Both the position numbers and the translations under genes were made by a program. A stretch of 64,000 nucleotides of DNA. Origin: Prorocentrum cordatum (taxonomy: Eukaryota > Sar > Dinophyceae > Prorocentrales > Prorocentraceae). Positions 10,419-20,344 of the stretch are shown here, piece by piece (the stretch's first letter is position 1; each line of letters starts with the position of its first letter). The notes beneath the pieces were generated by a model. That model saw nothing but the letters and a program-made list of their open reading frames with translations, searched no databases and was not told where the DNA came from. Location of the stretch: assembly GCA_963575745.1 (NCBI GenBank), contig CAUYUJ010018317.1:1-64000 (forward strand), given 5' to 3'.

Positions 10419-11040
10419 CTCCAAGGCGCACAGGGCACGGCGCCTAGCAGAGCTGCCGTGGGCCCAGAGATGCCGCTCCCAGGATGCAGCGGAGGACGCG
10501 GACGCCGTCGACTGTCTGCGGCGGCGACGACGTCGACCTCGACGATTGCGCAGGGCAAGTATCGATTTCGGTCGGGGTTGGACAGAACCCCCACCTTGAC
10601 ACGTCGATTCGTGAATTGTCCGTTTTCGGTTCTCGAGAGGGCGCGGCGGCCGTCATTTTCCAAACTTGCGCCCGCCAGGTTTGGGCCCAAGGTCGTTTTC
10701 AACAAACCACGTTTTCTTAGAGGGGGCTTTGTCCGTCCCCGAATCGGCCAGCCCGATCCGATTCGATTCTGTCTCTCGGCGATCCGATGTTGCCCGATGC
10801 TTGCATGGGCGATTCGATTCCGAATCCGTGCCGGGGCGTTTCGATCCGATGTATGTTCCGATCCGATCCGGCAGCGCGACTCGGTGCGTCCCATAGACCT
10901 GTCATGGGGGTAGTTTTTGCGTGCCATATCCACTGTTGATGGCCCCAGCGCCTTATGACGAGCCCTAGGGTCCGAAGTCGAGAAAGGACGCTTGGATAGA
11001 AGAAGTCCGACGGTTTCGGTAACAATTCATGGGAGCCGCG
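10419..11040. other. No gene seen; contains a CGATCCGATT-rich repeat
   Basis: 10735-10905 is dense in CGATTCGATT and GATCCGATC words and resembles 13340-13500 (TTCGATTCCTCCGATCCGAT). The two may be copies of one dispersed repeat. The rest shows no recognisable gene. Confidence 0.45.
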
Positions 11041-11150
11041 TACACCCTGGCCGATTAGCGTCGATGGGCGCCTGGTAGTCGATTGGGAATTAGCGTCGGT
11101 TCGCATCGATTAGCGTCGATCTAGCGTCGATTAGCGTCGACGTGCGTCGA
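11041..11150. repeat. TTAGCGTCGA decamer repeat
   Basis: Repeated GATTAGCGTCGA words, about six within 110 bp. Confidence 0.8.
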
Positions 11151-11264
11151 TTCGAAAAAAGCCAGAAACATGGTATGGGAGGCTCCCAGGAGTTGCCGCT
11201 GCAACGGCCGAAGCCGACAAAAAACATCCTTGCTAGAAGAAGCCAGGCGGTCGGAAGACCTGGG

Positions 11265-11659
11265 CATGTGACGCGACGCCGACGCCGCCGCCGCCACTGA
11301 CGACAACGACGGCGACCACGACGACGACGGCGGCAGCGGCGACGACGACGGCCACGACCACGACCACGACCACGACGACCCCGAAGACCGCGCCGACGAC
11401 GACGACGACCACAACCACAACCACGACGACGACGCCAACGACGACGACGACGACGACGACGACGACAACGACGACGACGACAACGCCGCCGCCGACCACG
11501 ACCAGGACCACGACCACGCCGATAGGCCGCCGACGCCGCAGCCGCCGCTGCCGCCGCCGACGACGACGACTACCACGACCACGACCACGACCACGACGCC
11601 GACGCCGACAACGCCGACCTCACCGACCTCGCCGATTCCGACGCCGCCGACGACGCCGA

Positions 11660-11714
<55 letters not shown>

Positions 11715-12049
11715 CACAACAACGATGACCACGCCGACGACGCCGATGACGACGCCGACGCCGACGTCGCCTCCCGCCGCCGACGCTGACGCCGACCACC
11801 ACGACCACGACCACGACCACGACCGCCACGACGGCCACGACGACCACGACGACCACGACGACCACGACCACGGCGGCGACGACGACGACGACCGCGACCA
11901 CGACCACGACCACCACGACGACCACGACGACGACGACTACCACCACCGCCACCACCACCACCACGACAACGACCACGACCATGACCCAGACGCTGAGAAC
12001 GCCGACACCGCCGACGACGACGACGACGACCACGACCACGACCACGACC

Positions 12050-12090
<41 letters not shown>

Positions 12091-12294
12091 CACAACCACG
12101 ACGCCGACGCCGACACCGACGCCGAGACGCCTCCACCGCCGACGACGACCACGACCACGACCACGACCACGACGACCACGCCGATACGACGCCGACGCCG
12201 CAGCCGCCGCTGCCTCTGCCGCCGCCGCCGACGACGACGACGACGATGACGACGACCACCACCACCACCATCACGACCACGACCACGACGCCGA

Positions 12295-12326
<32 letters not shown>

Positions 12327-12375
12327 CCGCCCGCCGCCAACGACGACGACGACGACGACGACGACGACAACGACG
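11265..12375. repeat. 1.1-kb (CGA)n / (CGACCA)n microsatellite
   Basis: Nearly pure CGA, CCA and CAC triplets over about 1.1 kb. Every frame is open for long distances (poly Asp/His, Thr, Val, Arg, Ser). These frames are artefacts of the repeat. Confidence 0.95.
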
Positions 12376-12902
12376 GCGACCTGTGCCGCCCGAGGTATCG
12401 CGACCGCGGCGGCCCGTACAGCCTGCTGCCAGCGGGGGGGCGGCACCCGCGGGCGCCGGGCGGTGGGCGGCGGCGCGCCTGCTCGCTGTGAGACGGGGGC
12501 GGCCGAGCCGGGTGCGGAGGGAGTGGTTACAAAGACCGACGGCAGCTTCTGTTCGTCTTGGGCAGGACGAGGAGGCAGAGGAGGCGAGGAGCCCGAGGTC
12601 GGGCAGGAAGGGGCTGAGGGATAGGAGGGAGAGGAGGTAGAGAGGCAGGAAAGACCAGATCAGAACGGAGGAGGAACGACAAGCAAGAATGGAAGTGCAT
12701 TCTCCATACGTGCAGTGTCATGAAGCTGCTGCGCACATCAGCCAAGCATGCACACTTGGTCAGGAGTCAAGTGTTTGACCCCGGTCCGCCAGAGAGAGCT
12801 TGAGCGCCAGTCGGGCTTCTCACGAGCCCACCGGCCTGCGCTGACACCTACACTCACCATCGCCTGTTGAAAAAACAAAAAAAAAATCGCGCGCCCATCA
12901 TC
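12376..12902. other. No gene seen
   Basis: GC-rich DNA with a GGAG-rich patch at 12560-12680 and an A-rich run at 12868-12887. No domain is recognised on either strand. Confidence 0.5.
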
Positions 12903-13232
12903 CAGGTTCGTTTAGGGGCAGGACTCGCTGTCGGTGTCGCCGCGGACGGTGTCCATTGGAGGCAGGAGGCCGCTTGCCAAACTTGGCAGAGGGGGGTAGG
13001 GGGAGGGGGGAAGGCTTCTTAGAAGGAGGCTGCTTCTTAGAAGGCGCGGGCCTTACATCTACAGAGAAGGCCCGCACCTTCTAAGAGGCAGGGGTGCTTC
13101 TAAGAAGCCTTCCCCCCTCCCCCTACCCCCCTCTGCGCGCCGCCAACAAACAGCGGCCGCTGTCGGAGTTGGGCAACACGTGTGGTTGGGTATCGTACCC
13201 ATCCATCTTCTTCGTACCCACTTCGGGCGTCC
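12903..13232. mobile_element. MITE-like element, family 2, copy 1, interrupted by a nested hairpin element
   Basis: The flanks 12903-12982 and 13147-13232 align to the interior and right end of the intact copy at 28656-28862. Shared words include CGCTGTC, GTGTCCATT, AGGCCGC, TTGCC and then GCGGCCGCTGT, GTTGGG and TTCGGGCGTCC. They are separated by a 147-bp hairpin (12988-13134) that the other copy lacks. The left terminal repeat of this copy is not recognisable. Confidence 0.6.
12988..13134. mobile_element. Hairpin element, family 3, copy 1 (67-nt arms)
   Basis: The left arm begins AGAGGGGGGTAGGGGGAGG and contains GGCTTCTTAGAAG twice. The right arm is its reverse complement with few mismatches, ending in CCCTACCCCCCTCT. 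The loop is about 12 nt. A related hairpin lies at 30466-30593. It interrupts the family 2 element, so it moved more recently. Confidence 0.75.
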
Positions 13233-13339
13233 GTCTGAGAGGCTTTTTGAAAGCCTCCGGCGTTGCGGGCCGTCGTCGTCGTCGAGGGCCCCGAGGGTCT
13301 GGGGAGAAGGGTGCCGAGGGCTACGGTTGTACGGTATGG

Positions 13340-13500
13340 CAGGTTTCGTTTCGATTCCTCCGATCCGATTCCGATTCGGATGCGATTCGGGCTCCGATCT
13401 GGATCTCGGTTTCTCGGTGGGGCCTTTGCTAGCCTGTCGATTTCCGCCGATTCGATTCTTCCCGGCGTGGCCGCCGGTGTCCGCCGATGCGGCTCGCTTC
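13340..13500. repeat. CGATTCGATCC-rich dispersed repeat, second copy
   Basis: GATCCGATTCCGATTCGG and CGATTCGATTC words resemble those at 10735-10905. Confidence 0.4.
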
Positions 13501-13546
13501 GATCGCCGGTCCGACTCGTCAAGTCGGCTCTCCCGGTGTGGCGGGG

Positions 13547-13940
13547 GCCAGGCGGGCCGAGGGCCCGAAGGGGCCCCGAGAGGCTGGCCGGAGGGTCCCG
13601 CGGGTGCCCGAAGGGCCCGAAGGGTCCGAGGGGCCCGAAGAGGCCGGGGGCCCGGAGGACCGGGCGGTCGAGGGTCACAGCGGCCGAGGGGTCCGAGGGC
13701 CCCGAGGGGTCCGAGGGGCCCGCGGGGCGGGAGGGTCGGAGGGCCCGAAGGGTCGGAGGGGTCCGGGGGTCTCCGAGGGTCGGAGGGCCCTGGGGGTCGC
13801 AGGGGGCCGAGGGCTCCGAGGGCTCCGAGGGCTCCGAGGGCCGGGGGGTCGCTGCGTCACTGCGTCCGAGGGCCCGCAGGGTCCGAGGGCCTCGCAGGGT
13901 TCGAGGGTGGGAGAGTCGGAGGGTCGGAGGGTCGATGGCG
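13547..13940. repeat. GGGTCCGAGGGCCC minisatellite
   Basis: Short GGGTCCGAGG, GGGCCCGAAGG and GGGTCGGAGG units of 10-16 bp repeat over about 390 bp. The three forward frames give Gly/Pro/Arg-rich low complexity and are not genes. Confidence 0.85.
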
Positions 13941-13966
13941 CTGCAGCGCAGCCAGGTGTCGCTTTA

Positions 13967-14136
13967 TGTCGGGCGTGTCCCCTACAGGGGGATTTTCGAC
14001 GAAAAATGAATACCCCAAAAATAGTCCAAAAATAGTCTGGGGACTATTCTGTTTGTATGGTTAACCTTTTTGGAGCGTTTTCGGGGTATGTTTCATTTTC
14101 CACCGAAAACCCCCCTGTAGGGGGACACGCCCGACT
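13967..14136. mobile_element. MITE-like element, family 4 (~55-bp terminal inverted repeats)
   Basis: The left end GTCGGGCGTGTCCCCTACAG is the reverse complement of the right end (CTGTAGGGGGACACGCCCGAC) with one indel. The match continues through GGATTTTCGACGAAAAATG. The centre contains CCAAAAATAGTCCAAAAATAG. There is no coding capacity. Confidence 0.75.
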
Positions 14137-14191
14137 TCAGTGTAGCTACAGATTGTGGCCCATGCGGTGAGGGTGCGCGGAGGGCGCGTGG

Positions 14192-14360
14192 CTCACCACC
14201 TACCAAACCACCCCAACCCAACCCGAAGGCCTCAATTTGCCTTCCATTTCCAGTGGGGGGGGGTCGGGGAACATCGAAAAAACACATGTGGAGCCCATAC
14301 CCCCCCCAACCCGAAATTCGGGTCTTCGGGTTGGGTTGGGGTGGTCTGGTAGGTAGTCAG
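14192..14360. mobile_element. MITE-like element, family 5, full copy (~40-bp terminal inverted repeats)
   Basis: Left end CTCACCACCTACCAAACCAC, right end GTGGTCTGGTAGGTAGTCAG. The CCAACCCAACCCGAAG motif is inverted at both sides. The interior (CCATTTCCA, GGGGAACAT, AACACAT) recurs with only the right end at 28148-28267. Confidence 0.75.
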
Positions 14361-14504
14361 TGGCGGGAGGGCCAGGTCCCGATCTGCGCCGGGCGCGCGT
14401 CGCTGCCCCGGCGATGGAGGGGCACGCCTCGCTCCCTGCCTCTGCGTCGGGGGGCGGGCCGAGGCCCAGGCTCTGAACCTCAACGGTGTTTTTCGTGTTC
14501 GTTT

Positions 14505-14662
14505 TGCTACTCCAGATTTCGTTTTCGTTTGTTTTCGTTTGTTTTCGTTTTCGTTTTCGTTTTTGTTTCGTTTGTTTTCGTTTGTTTTCGTTTGTTTTCG
14601 CTTGTTTTCGTTTGTTTTCGTTTTTTTGTTCGTTTTCGTTTTCGTTTGTTTTCGTTTTCGGG
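14505..14662. repeat. (TTTTCG)(TTTG) microsatellite
   Basis: GTTTTCGTTTTCG and GTTTGTTTTCG units over about 160 bp. Confidence 0.9.
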
Positions 14663-14873
14663 GGGGGGTCTCTTCCAGGCTATCTTGGAGGGCCTGGGGG
14701 GTCTGAGGACGATGTTTTGGAGGGTTCTCCCACGGGGGAGGTCTGAAGTGGCTTGTCTTGGAGGTTCCAGGCCCCCTCCCTTTTATTACGAAACCTGGAG
14801 TATCGCTTTCCCTCGTTTTGTCTTCAGTCCGCCGCTGCATGGATCGTGGCCCAACCCCAGAGGAAGAGGATCT

Positions 14874-15012
14874 GGCCTCCGAGCAGATGTGGCGGGAGGA
14901 TCACGCCGCATCGCCGGTGCATCGGGGATGTCACTCAACGCCGACGGCGCCGATGCATCGGCGACGCGGCGCGATCCGCTGACCCTATCTTCTTGGACCC
15001 CATCTGGGAGGC
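14874..15012. mobile_element. MITE-like inverted-repeat element, family 1, copy 2
   Basis: Left end GGCCTCCGAGCAGATGTGG, then GAGGATCACGCCGCATCGCC. Right end GGCGACGCGGCGCGATCC and CCATCTGGGAGGC. The interior ACGCCGACGGCGCCGATGC is shared with copies 1 and 3. TCT lies just outside both ends, compatible with a short target duplication. Confidence 0.65.
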
Positions 15013-15401
15013 TTCTACAACCAAAACCCACAGTAAGTATTCAAGGGAAGGATGCAAGACCCTTGGGAGTCCCATGTAACATTTCGAGCTCTTGGGACGT
15101 CAACATTGACTTAGGATGGGCCGAAGAAGCCGGGATGCAGGGGTAGCCTTGATGGAGCAGCGCACCTTCACCACAGGAGGTTTTGACTGTAGAGGAGGGA
15201 GACGAGGCTGCGGAGGACCGTCCCGGAGCAGGCCCTGAGTCAGAGAAGTGCCTCTGGGCACTGCCTCGGCCGGGGCAGCGTTTCACCGAGTTTCGTCGAT
15301 GGCTGGCGCGCCCGAAGGGCGCAGCCGGCGATGTACCGTACCAATCCTGTCCGCGCTGCTGCGCACGCCCGCCGCACCGCTCCAGGGAAGTCCCCCCGGC
15401 G
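15013..15401. other. No gene seen
   Basis: Normal-complexity DNA between a MITE and the TCC tract in front of LINE 2. No domain is recognised. Confidence 0.5.
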
Positions 15402-15505
15402 GCTCCTCCTCCTCCTCCTCCTCCTCCTCCTCCTCCTCCTCCTCATCCTCATCCTCATCCTCCTCCTCCTCCTCCTCCTCCTCCTCCTCCTCCTCCTCCT
15501 GCTCC
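15402..15505. repeat. (TCC)n microsatellite, 5' flank of LINE 2
   Basis: About 34 TCC or TCA triplets abut the spliced-leader relic. TCC repeats resume right after the LINE 2 poly(A) at 21880, on the same strand, so LINE 2 sits inside a TCC tract. Confidence 0.9.
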
Positions 15506-15527
15506 TCCGTAGCCATTTTGGCTCAAG
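15506..15527 (+). other. Perfect DinoSL relic at the 5' end of LINE 2
   Basis: All 21 core bases plus the permitted first base (T) match the dinoflagellate spliced leader. The next bases are GTGATT, which could also act as a splice donor. The LINE 2 ORF1 start follows 107 nt later (15634), as expected for a trans-spliced LINE mRNA that was copied back into DNA. A spliced-leader RNA gene is less likely because a coding region follows and no repeat cluster is present. Confidence 0.9.
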
Positions 15528-15633
15528 GTGATTCCTGAGCTTGGCGAGGCAAACTTCAGAACGGCCTGCCTCGCCGGGCCAAAGTCTTTCGCGTTGTGCT
15601 TTCTTCTTTCATCGTCCCTCAGCACCCAGCCGC

Positions 15634-16731
15634 ATGACTGGGGATGGTTCCATGCTCAGAGGTGCTCGACTCCCTCTGTGGTCCTGCTCGCAGTGCTCCC
15701 GCACTGCGAATTGGGCTTGCCGTATCAAGTGTCTTTGCGGTGTTGCTGCCCTTCAGCGTGTGGTCCAGGCAGCACGCAAAAGTGAGAAGGAGTGGGGATT
15801 GCGGCCTACCCCATCCACACCTCGGGCGCCGAAGGGAAGATGGGCTGATGGCGCCCCGTCGACTCCCGACCTGGTCGCCACCATCACCGCGGCGTTCGAG
15901 AAGAAGTTCGATCAGTAGTTCAAGCCTTTCTAGGACTCGAAGGCTGGACAGGCTGTTAGCCAGGCTCCTCCGTCTCCTGATGGCGATGCTGCTGCTGGTG
16001 ATGATGAACAATCGAAGCGAGGAGCGCGTATCGAGTCCCTTGAGAAGGCACTCCGACAGCTCGGCGACATCGCCGACGACGATCCAGCTAAGCTGTGCCT
16101 TGAGTCTCAACTCCGAGATGCTCGCAAGGCGCAGAGAGATTCCAAACCAGTGTTGCAGCAGCATGCCAATGTGGCCTTTCGCTTGCAGACTGCGCAGAAG
16201 AAGCAGACCAAGGCTGGCGAGGCCGTCATTGCTCAGCAGAAGCTCATTGAAAAAGCCCAACGAACGCTTCATGAGCTTCAGGAGAAGGAGGAGGCCACCA
16301 AGCGTGAGGTGGCGGCTCTGCAGGAAGAGCTGCGACGTACGATGCCGCCTGATGCGGCGCAGCCAACTCCAGAGGTCAATTTCGAGCTGCCCCCAGAGAT
16401 CCTGGAGGCAGAGGACAATGCTGATGTTAAGGAGCTCATGTCCAACCCTATATTTGCCAAGTTCCAGCAGCTCTTCAAGGCTTCGGTCCCTCCCACCGCT
16501 TCGTCGGATGCTGGCCCTGCGGCGGGGGTTGCAGCAGGACCGCAAGGAGCTGAAGATGCTGCTGATGGAGCCGCCGATTCAGATGCATCAATGCCTCAGG
16601 CGACAGAGTATGAAGGTTTATCATCTGAGGAGGCCAATGACCTGCTCAAGCACGTCGGCGACAAGAGGACTTTTAAGCAGCATCTGGAGGCCATGGGCAT
16701 CAAGCGGGCGAGGACAGCAGCGTTTTCCTGA
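15634..16731 (+). pseudogene. LINE 2 ORF1: zinc ribbon plus coiled-coil protein, two in-frame TAGs
   Basis: From the ATG at 15634 the frame gives a four-cysteine ribbon (WSCSQC, then CRIKCLCG) at residues about 14-31. A linker follows, then two TAG stops at 15916 and 15931. The rest is open to TGA at 16729-16731. The region 16000-16350 is Gln/Lys/Glu/Leu-rich (QTAQKKQTKAGEAVIAQQKL) and a clear coiled-coil candidate. The C-terminus is acidic, then basic (KQHLEAMGIKRAR). LINE 1 ORF1 has the same plan. It presumably binds element RNA (inferred). Confidence 0.8.
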
Positions 16732-16732
16732 C

Positions 16733-19700
16733 GCCCCCTTGCTCAGTGGCCTTCCTGTGTCTGCTTCAGGACATATCGTTCCTCAGCACAAGGGGCATCG
16801 ACAGCAGACTGAAGCAAGAGGGCCACAATTCTTCGAAAGTGTCAGCGACAATTGCAGGGCCACTCTACTTGAGCGTTTGCGTAGTAGCGACTCTCTGATT
16901 TTGTGTGCGCAGGAGATTGGTACAGGACCCGACGCTGTTCCAGATCTGCAACGTGCTGCTCGTGCGATAGGCTACCGAATGTTATGCAGTCCTTCGCGAT
17001 GTTGCGCACACGGTTCCCACTCAGCTGGGGTAGCTATCTTTGCGCAGCAGCATCTTGGGCCCAGATGGAATCCCCCTGGGGGCGAGCTGGTCAAAGGGCG
17101 CCTCATCTCTGCAGTCGTGGACATCCCAGCCCGGCCCCCACTAGTGGTATACCCAGCTTACTTTCACGACAGCGTCGGCCTCAACGACGCCAACATGAAC
17201 CTGCTCTCTGTGCTTGGTGGCTCGATCTCTCGCTCAACTGGTTCTTTCATGGCAGGTGCAGACTGGAATGTTGAGCCGTCTACCATCGAGCAGAGTGGGT
17301 TCACGCGCAAGGCAGGCCTGATCACACTTGCTCCTGTTCGCAGTACTTGCATCATGTCATCATCGTCCAGTACCATTGATTTCTTCTTGGCATCTCATGA
17401 TATTGTTCGTGCAACCGACAAGGTTCGTGTCTTCTCTCAGTGGCATGGGGGGCCGCATAAGCCAGTCCGTTTGCACCTCCGACCTGATGCAGCCTCGCTA
17501 AGGCACTTGGTTTCCTGTGCACATACCCGCTTTCCTGTGCCACCCCCTTTCGGTCCTCGTCCTGAGCCCCGCAGCTATGTAGCAGCAAGGCAGATGGCGG
17601 ATGAGGCGGCTTTCTCGGCGGAGTTCGATCCAGTTTTTAAGGCATGGACACGACTCAACCAAGCTTGGGCAGTTTTCTTGCAGGATGCCGAGTCGGAGAT
17701 TGCTGCAGCTCTAGATTTCCCGATAAAGAAGCTGACGCGCCACCACTACCTCACTCGCAGATGGGTTCCTGTCTTGGGCCGCAAAGATCATGCTCAAGAT
17801 CCCGTTCTTGTTGTGCGCGGCTGGCAGTGGTTATATCGAGTGTGGCATGAGTATGAGATGATGGCTAAGAGTGGCAAGGAGCTTAACAATGACCCAGCGG
17901 TAACTTCCCTCAAACAAGCGGAACTTGTTGAGAATTACCCTGGCGAAGGTCTTGATGCGCGGCTGGACCCACAGGTGGCGGCACTCCGCGGACTCATTCG
18001 AGATTACCCCGCACCAGGTCAAGATGAGCTCTCCTGGTGGAACTTAGCCACGCAGTATGGCGAGCAGTTGGTCATCGAGCTTGAAGCTGCAACGCAGGAG
18101 TCGTTGAAGCTACGACAACAGTCCTGGAATGAACGGTGCGACCAGGTCCTGAAAAAGGCCCGGCTAAGCTCATGCACAAGATCACCCGTTTGCAGAAGGT
18201 CTGGCGCCCAACGGTGGTTGAGAAAGCGCCAGGCGTCTTTCCAAGCAGTCCAGAGGTTGTGCTCAACGCGGAGGTCGAGGCGCTCCAGCAGCAGTGGAAT
18301 GCCTCCTGCGCGCCACCGCGTGCACGCGTGCCTGATCGCGATTGCCTTCCTCGTGCCACTGCTGAGGAGACCAGAAGTGCATCGCGGAAGTTCTGCCAGT
18401 TCACCTCGCCCACGCTTGACGACTTCCACCCGAAGCACACACGTTTGCTCGGTGATGCTGGATTGGAGACCTTGAGCGTCATATTTGAAGGAGTGGATCG
18501 TCTCGGCCCCTTTCCGCGGCATTGCCTCTGGATGGTTTCCCTCTGATTGAGAAGCCAGCAGGGGGGCATCGTGCTATCCTGTTGCTGGCCAGCTTTGCGC
18601 GTGTATGTGAACGGCTTCGCCGACCGCTGCTGGACAGTTTCTTTGCGGCCACGGAGAGAGCTTACTGGGCCTTCGGGTCTGGGAAGAGTGCTGAATCCTG
18701 TGTTTGGGCCCAGTCGGCCCTTGGGGAGATAGCTGCCGCCGACGACAAGATTGTCTTGGGGGCCCAGTGGGATGGTAAGAAATACTATGAACCATTTCGG
18801 TTGGATCTCCTTCGGCAGCGAGCTTTACGATGGGGCATACCTGGGGTCATAGTCAAAACGATGTTCAATATGTGGCGATCCCCGCGGCTGGCAAGGCTAG
18901 GACCCGCCTTTCATCTTGTCGCTCTCTTTGCAGAAAGCGGCCTCCCTGCAGGAGACATTTTCAATATGCTTTCGTAAAGGTGTACGCCATAGGTGCCTCC
19001 GACGACTTTACGGCTCGGTTCCCTGCTCCAATTCGACTCTCGAGCTACATCGATGACGACGCGATAATGGCTACGGGTGATCGGGCTACGCTGCTCAAAC
19101 TGGTTCCAGATGTTGCCGAAGATTTCGATCACACGTTTCGAAACCAACTCAAGGCTGACATTTCGGAAACCAAAGCGATAACGATTTCGAGCTCCCCTGA
19201 GTTAGCTCGGGCCCTAGCTCGTCAATTGCAGCCCCGAGGGCCCCCTGCTGGCACCACCACGCACTCGCCCGTCAATCTCGGAGTCGACTTTACGCCAGCT
19301 CAGATCAGGGCAACTAAAGGGGCTCTTCGGAGCGTCGAGAACGATTTCGCCAGTTTCGCCTTCGTCATTCGCGAGTTCTTCGATTTCGGAAATGGCTCTC
19401 TCATGGCAAGCACCGTATGGCGATTATTCATCAGGCTGGCCTTAAGCCAGCACTGGCGTATGGCAGTTCAGTTCTCGGCATGTCAGACTACGAGTTGCAG
19501 CGAGCTCGAGCTACGCTGCTAAGTTTTCGCCCGCCACCACATCGAGGTGGTTCCTCGCTGGCAAAGATGGTGCTCCACGGCGATCCAATGGCCGACGTAT
19601 GCGTTGCTCCTGCAGTGTCCTGGTCTGTGGCAGTCTGGCAGGCCCTGGTTGCACCAGAGCGCTCTCTTTTCAGCACCCGCGAGCTTCACAATGTGTACAC

Positions 19701-20255
19701 CACCGTGCATGAGAGAATGAAGCCCCACCATCGCTGGCGACATACACGCGGGCGTGTGGGTTGGAAGGCTTGCAACTTCGCACTTTGGGAGGATGATCGA
19801 GGAGTAGACATTTCGCTCATGTATACGGCCCCGAATATGATCAGAGGTATGCTGAGAGGTGCAGTTCAACGTAAGCATGAGTGTGGCATGGCTTGTAGGT
19901 TAGACAATTTTGAGCATGCACGCGCGTGTACTGATGTCGTGCGCAATAGTGTGTGTAAGTCTAAGAAGTACACGCCACGTCAGAAGTATGATGTAGCTAG
20001 TTGCTTTTGTAAAGCAGTACTCACATCGGATCGGCTTCAGATCGATAGTGGACTATGCCCGCTATGCGGAGGCCCCGACAGCGCGCTTCACAGGCTCTGG
20101 ACGTGCTCTTTCCCCCAAGTCGAGGAAGCCAGGTCCCAGGCGTGTGGCCCTGAGCTTGTCCAGGAAGCTGCGCAGGCTGGCCCGCTCCATCCCTTCTGGG
20201 CCCGCCGTGCTTCCCCCCCCCCCCCCCCCCCACGCACACGCACACACACAACACA

Positions 20256-20344
<89 letters not shown>

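Noticed and set aside
11265-12375. Multiple long open frames (Asp/His, Val, Arg, Ser, Thr)
   Set aside because: They are pure products of the CGA/CCA microsatellite.
15506-15560. A spliced-leader RNA gene (leader followed by GT)
   Set aside because: The leader is followed by a LINE ORF1 at the normal distance and not by a short intron with repeat units. A relic in a retroposed mRNA explains it better, though the GT is noted.
15644-18475. A single 943-codon open frame
   Set aside because: Its first third overlaps LINE 2 ORF1 in another frame and reads as low-complexity Arg/Ser. Only the part from about 16733 has endonuclease motifs, so the long frame is partly a shadow.
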